A DNA stretch of 15,592 bases from SLRI01 sp964576715 (GTDB lineage: Bacteria; Pseudomonadota; Alphaproteobacteria; Geminicoccales; Geminicoccaceae): NCBI GenBank assembly GCA_964576715.1, contig CAZNWE010000088.1:1-15592 (forward strand), in the 5' to 3' direction. Of this stretch, positions 12,928-15,592 are shown one piece after another. Under the pieces are notes generated by a model. It made no database searches. It saw only the letters and a program-made list of their open reading frames with translations, and was not told the origin of the DNA. Positions within the stretch are counted from its first letter, which is position 1. Each line of letters starts with the position of its first letter. The translations under genes and the position numbers were made by a program.

Positions 12928-13395
12928 ATGCGGCGTCGTGCGGCAGAGAAGCGGGAAGTGCTCCCGGATCCGAAATTCAGCGACTTGGTCGTAACCAAGT
13001 TCATCAACTGCTTGATGGAAGATGGCAAGAAGTCGGTTGCGGAGGCGATCTTCTACAGCGCGCTCGACAAGATGCATTCGCGGACGAGCCGCGATGCGCT
13101 GGAGATGTTCCACGAGGCGGTGGAGAACGTGAAGCCGACCCTCGAGGTCAAGTCGCGCCGGGTTGGCGGTGCGACCTACCAGGTGCCGATCGAGGTTCGC
13201 CCGGACCGCCGGCAGGCGCTGGCCCTGCGCTGGATCATCGGCACCGCCAAGAAGCGGGCCGAGAAGACGATGACCGACCGGCTCGCCAACGAGTTGATGG
13301 ATGCCGCGCAGGGCCGCGGTGCCGCCTTCAAGAAGCGCGAGGACACGCTGCGGATGGCCGAGGCCAACCGCGCCTTCTCGCATTATCGCTGGTAA
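12928..13395 (+). CDS. rpsG: 30S ribosomal protein S7
   Basis: S7 binds the 3' major domain of 16S rRNA, nucleates assembly of the 30S head and lies near the E-site tRNA. It has 155 residues, essentially the normal length. The protein opens with the basic MRRRAAEKREVLPDPKFSD. It contains the conserved KFINCLMEDGKKSVAE and the beta-hairpin region NVKPTLEVKSRRVGGATYQV, which contacts rRNA and E-site tRNA. It ends with the standard MAEANRAFSHYRW. ATG 12928 follows GAGGAAG at 12914-12920. Only 21 bases separate it from rpsL and 22 from fusA. Confidence 0.97.
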   Translation: MRRRAAEKREVLPDPKFSDLVVTKFINCLMEDGKKSVAEAIFYSALDKMHSRTSRDALEMFHEAVENVKPTLEVKSRRVGGATYQVPIEVRPDRRQALALRWIIGTAKKRAEKTMTDRLANELMDAAQGRGAAFKKREDTLRMAEANRAFSHYRW

Positions 13396-13400
13396 GCAGC

Positions 13401-13411
13401 GGAACGGAACG
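13401..13411 (+). promoter_or_regulatory. Unusual fusA ribosome-binding region
   Basis: GGAACGGAACG ends six bases before the fusA ATG. It is identical to the 11-mer upstream of rpoB and lacks a GGAGG core. It supports ATG 13418 as the start rather than the in-frame upstream extension inside rpsG. Confidence 0.5.
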
Positions 13412-13417
13412 ACAGTC

Positions 13418-15493
13418 ATGGCACGCACCATACCCATCGAGCGCTACCGCAATATCGGGATCATGGCCCACATCGACGCGGGCAAGACCACGACCACCGA
13501 GCGCATCCTCTATTACACGGGCAAGTCGCACAAGCTCGGCGAGGTGCACGACGGTGCGGCCACCATGGACTGGATGGAGCAGGAGCAAGAGCGGGGCATC
13601 ACCATCACCTCGGCTGCCACCACCTGCTTCTGGAATGATCACCGGATCAACATCATCGACACGCCGGGCCATGTCGACTTCACCATCGAGGTCGAGCGCT
13701 CCTTGCGGGTGCTCGATGGCGCGGTCGCCGTCTTCGACAGTGTCGCCGGCGTCGAGCCGCAGTCGGAGACCGTCTGGCGCCAGGCCGACAAGTACCGCGT
13801 GCCGCGGATGTGCTTCGTCAACAAGATGGACCGCACGGGTGCCAATTTCGATCGCTGCATCGCCATGATGCGCGACCGGTTGGGGGCGCACACCGTCATC
13901 ATCAACATGCCGATCGGCAGCGAGGCCGACTTCAAGGGGGTGATCGATCTGGTCGAGAACCGGGCGATCATCTGGCACGACGAGAGCTTGGGCGCACAGT
14001 TTTCCTACGAGCCGATCCCGGCCGAGTATGCCGAGGCGGCGGCCGCCCATCGCGCGGCCCTGATCGAGGCCGCGGTCGAACTCGATGACGATGCGATGGA
14101 GGCCTATCTCGAGGGCCAGGAGCCGGATGTCGCGACGCTCAAGGCCTGCATCCGCAAAGGCACCATCGCCAACAAGTTGACCCCGGTGCTGTCGGGCTCG
14201 GCCTTCAAGAACAAGGGTGTGCAGCCGCTGTTGGATGCGGTGGTCGATTATTTGCCGTCGCCCAACGATCTGCCGCCGACCGAAGGCTTGAAACCCGACA
14301 GTGACGAGGTCATCACCCGGCGTCCGCAGGACGAAGCACCGTTCTCGGCCCTAGCCTTCAAGATCATGACCGATCCGTTCGTCGGCTCGCTGACCTTCGC
14401 GCGGATTTATTCGGGCCAGGTCGAGAGCGGCTCCTATGTGCAGAACACGGTCAAGAACAAGCGCGAGCGTGTCGGCCGTCTGCTCCTCATGCACGCCAAC
14501 AGTCGCGAAGAGATCAAGGACGCCCAGGCCGGTGACATCGTTGCCTTCGTCGGGCTCAAGGACACGACCACCGGCGACACGCTCTCTGATGCGGCGAAGC
14601 CGATCATCCTCGAGCGGATGGAGTTCCCGGAGCCGGTGATCGAGGTCGCCGTCGAGCCGAAGACCAAGGCCGACCAGGAAAAGATGTCGATTGCCTTGAA
14701 CAAGCTCGCGCAGGAGGATCCGTCCTTTCGGGTCGGCATCGACGAGGAGAGCGGGCAGACCGTGATAAAGGGGATGGGCGAGCTTCATCTCGAGATCCTG
14801 GTCGACCGCATGAAGCGCGAGTTCAAGGTCGACGCCAATGTCGGTGCGCCGCAGGTGGCCTATCGCGAGACCATCACCAAGGCCGCCGAGATCGACTACA
14901 CCCACAAGAAGCAGACCGGTGGTTCGGGTCAGTTCGCGCGGATCAAGCTCGTCTTCGAGCCGGGCGAGAAGGGCACGGGCTTCAAGTTCGAGAGCAAGAT
15001 CGTCGGTGGCTCGGTGCCCAAGGAGTACATCCCGGGCGTGCAAAAGGGCCTCGAGCAGTCGATGTCGAACGGCATCATCGCCGGTTTCCCGATGACCGAC
15101 GTCGCGGTCCGGCTGATCGACGGCGCCTATCACGAGGTCGACAGCTCGGTGATGGCCTTCGAGATCGCGGCCAGGGCCGCCTTCAAGGAGGGCACGTCGA
15201 AGGCCGGGCCGCAACTCCTTGAGCCGATCATGCGGGTCGAGGTGGTAACACCGGACGAATACATGGGCGACATCATCGGCGACCTGAACAGCCGGCGCGG
15301 CCAGGTGACCGGCATGGAGCCGCGCGGCAACGGCCAGGTGGTCAACGCCATGGTCCCGCTCGCCACCATGTTCGGCTACGTCAACACCCTGCGCTCGCTC
15401 TCCCAGGGCCGGGCCCAGTACACCATGCACTTCGACCACTACGATGCGGTGCCGCAGATGGTGGCCGAGGAAATTCGCGCGAAATACGCCTGA
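13418..15493 (+). CDS. fusA: Elongation factor G
   Basis: EF-G is the GTPase that moves tRNAs and mRNA through the ribosome after peptide bond formation and, with RRF, helps recycle ribosomes. The length is 691 residues. The G-domain motifs are all intact: AHIDAGKTTTTER (P loop, 17-29), RGITITSAAT (switch I, 59-68; T62), DTPGHVDF (81-88; H85 is the catalytic histidine equivalent), NKMD (135-138) and GSAF (260-263). Domains II to V follow in the usual order, with GGSVPKEYIPGVQKG in domain IV and QVTGMEPRGNGQVVNAMVPL in domain V. ATG 13418 gives MARTIPIERYRNIGIMAHID. It is the third gene of the str operon and 44 bases ahead of tuf. Confidence 0.98.
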   Translation: MARTIPIERYRNIGIMAHIDAGKTTTTERILYYTGKSHKLGEVHDGAATMDWMEQEQERGITITSAATTCFWNDHRINIIDTPGHVDFTIEVERSLRVLDGAVAVFDSVAGVEPQSETVWRQADKYRVPRMCFVNKMDRTGANFDRCIAMMRDRLGAHTVIINMPIGSEADFKGVIDLVENRAIIWHDESLGAQFSYEPIPAEYAEAAAAHRAALIEAAVELDDDAMEAYLEGQEPDVATLKACIRKGTIANKLTPVLSGSAFKNKGVQPLLDAVVDYLPSPNDLPPTEGLKPDSDEVITRRPQDEAPFSALAFKIMTDPFVGSLTFARIYSGQVESGSYVQNTVKNKRERVGRLLLMHANSREEIKDAQAGDIVAFVGLKDTTTGDTLSDAAKPIILERMEFPEPVIEVAVEPKTKADQEKMSIALNKLAQEDPSFRVGIDEESGQTVIKGMGELHLEILVDRMKREFKVDANVGAPQVAYRETITKAAEIDYTHKKQTGGSGQFARIKLVFEPGEKGTGFKFESKIVGGSVPKEYIPGVQKGLEQSMSNGIIAGFPMTDVAVRLIDGAYHEVDSSVMAFEIAARAAFKEGTSKAGPQLLEPIMRVEVVTPDEYMGDIIGDLNSRRGQVTGMEPRGNGQVVNAMVPLATMFGYVNTLRSLSQGRAQYTMHFDHYDAVPQMVAEEIRAKYA

Positions 15494-15537
15494 TCGTAGC
15501 AACGACAAGCGAACCAGGCAGAGGACGGAGACGGTAG

Positions 15538-15592
15538 ATGGCGAAGGCGAAATTCGAGCGGACGAAGCCGCATGCGAATATCGGGACGATTG
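15538..15592 (+). CDS. tuf: Elongation factor Tu, N-terminus (3' truncated by window)
   Basis: The window ends 18 codons into this gene. The start reads MAKAKFERTKPHANIGTI, unmistakably EF-Tu, just short of the P loop GHVDHGKT. ATG 15538 follows GGAG at 15527-15530 with a seven-base gap. Residue 13 is alanine where valine or cysteine is what I would expect. It closes the str operon (rpsL-rpsG-fusA-tuf). Together with the EF-Tu tail at 1-39 it shows two tuf loci, unless the replicon were so small that both ends belong to one gene, which is not plausible. Confidence 0.96.
   Translation, partial: MAKAKFERTKPHANIGTI

Overview
The window is a translation and transcription housekeeping block from a high-GC proteobacterium. 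Alphaproteobacteria, probably Rhodospirillales or a relative, is my best reading. It rests on the gene order tuf-trnW-secE-nusG-rplKAJL-rpoBC-rpsLG-fusA-tuf, a short single-span SecE, RpoB and RpoC sequences that keep the proteobacterial insertions, and the rifampicin-region variant FMDQTNPLS. All genes are on the + strand. I see no mobile element, phage, CRISPR, toxin or defence gene, and no undescribed protein system. The interest lies in the non-coding spacers.

Layout. Positions 1-39 are the last 12 codons and stop of an EF-Tu gene. A tRNA-Trp (CCA anticodon) follows at 202-277, then secE and nusG, which overlap by one base. A 107-base spacer with two strong RNA hairpins leads to rplK-rplA. 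After rplA come a terminator-like hairpin, a candidate promoter and a long structured leader before rplJ (GTG start) and rplL. A 228-base hairpin-containing spacer precedes rpoB. A 92-base spacer dominated by one 14-pair hairpin separates rpoB from rpoC. A clear terminator hairpin follows rpoC. The str operon then starts from a good promoter (TTGACG, 17-base spacer, TAGAAG) with a leader of about 190 bases: rpsL, rpsG, fusA and the first 18 codons of a second tuf gene, which is cut by the window end.

How they work together. The block encodes the tRNA for UGG codons, a Sec translocon subunit, the NusG elongation factor, ribosomal stalk and L1-arm proteins (L11, L1, L10, L7/L12), the two large RNA polymerase subunits, decoding-centre proteins S12 and S7, and elongation factors EF-G and EF-Tu. 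The spacers match places where ribosomal-protein autoregulation (L1, L10) and partial termination are known in other bacteria. Here the operators are inferred from base pairing only.

The window lies between two EF-Tu genes, so about 15.5 kb of essential genes is framed by a near-certain paralogous direct repeat.
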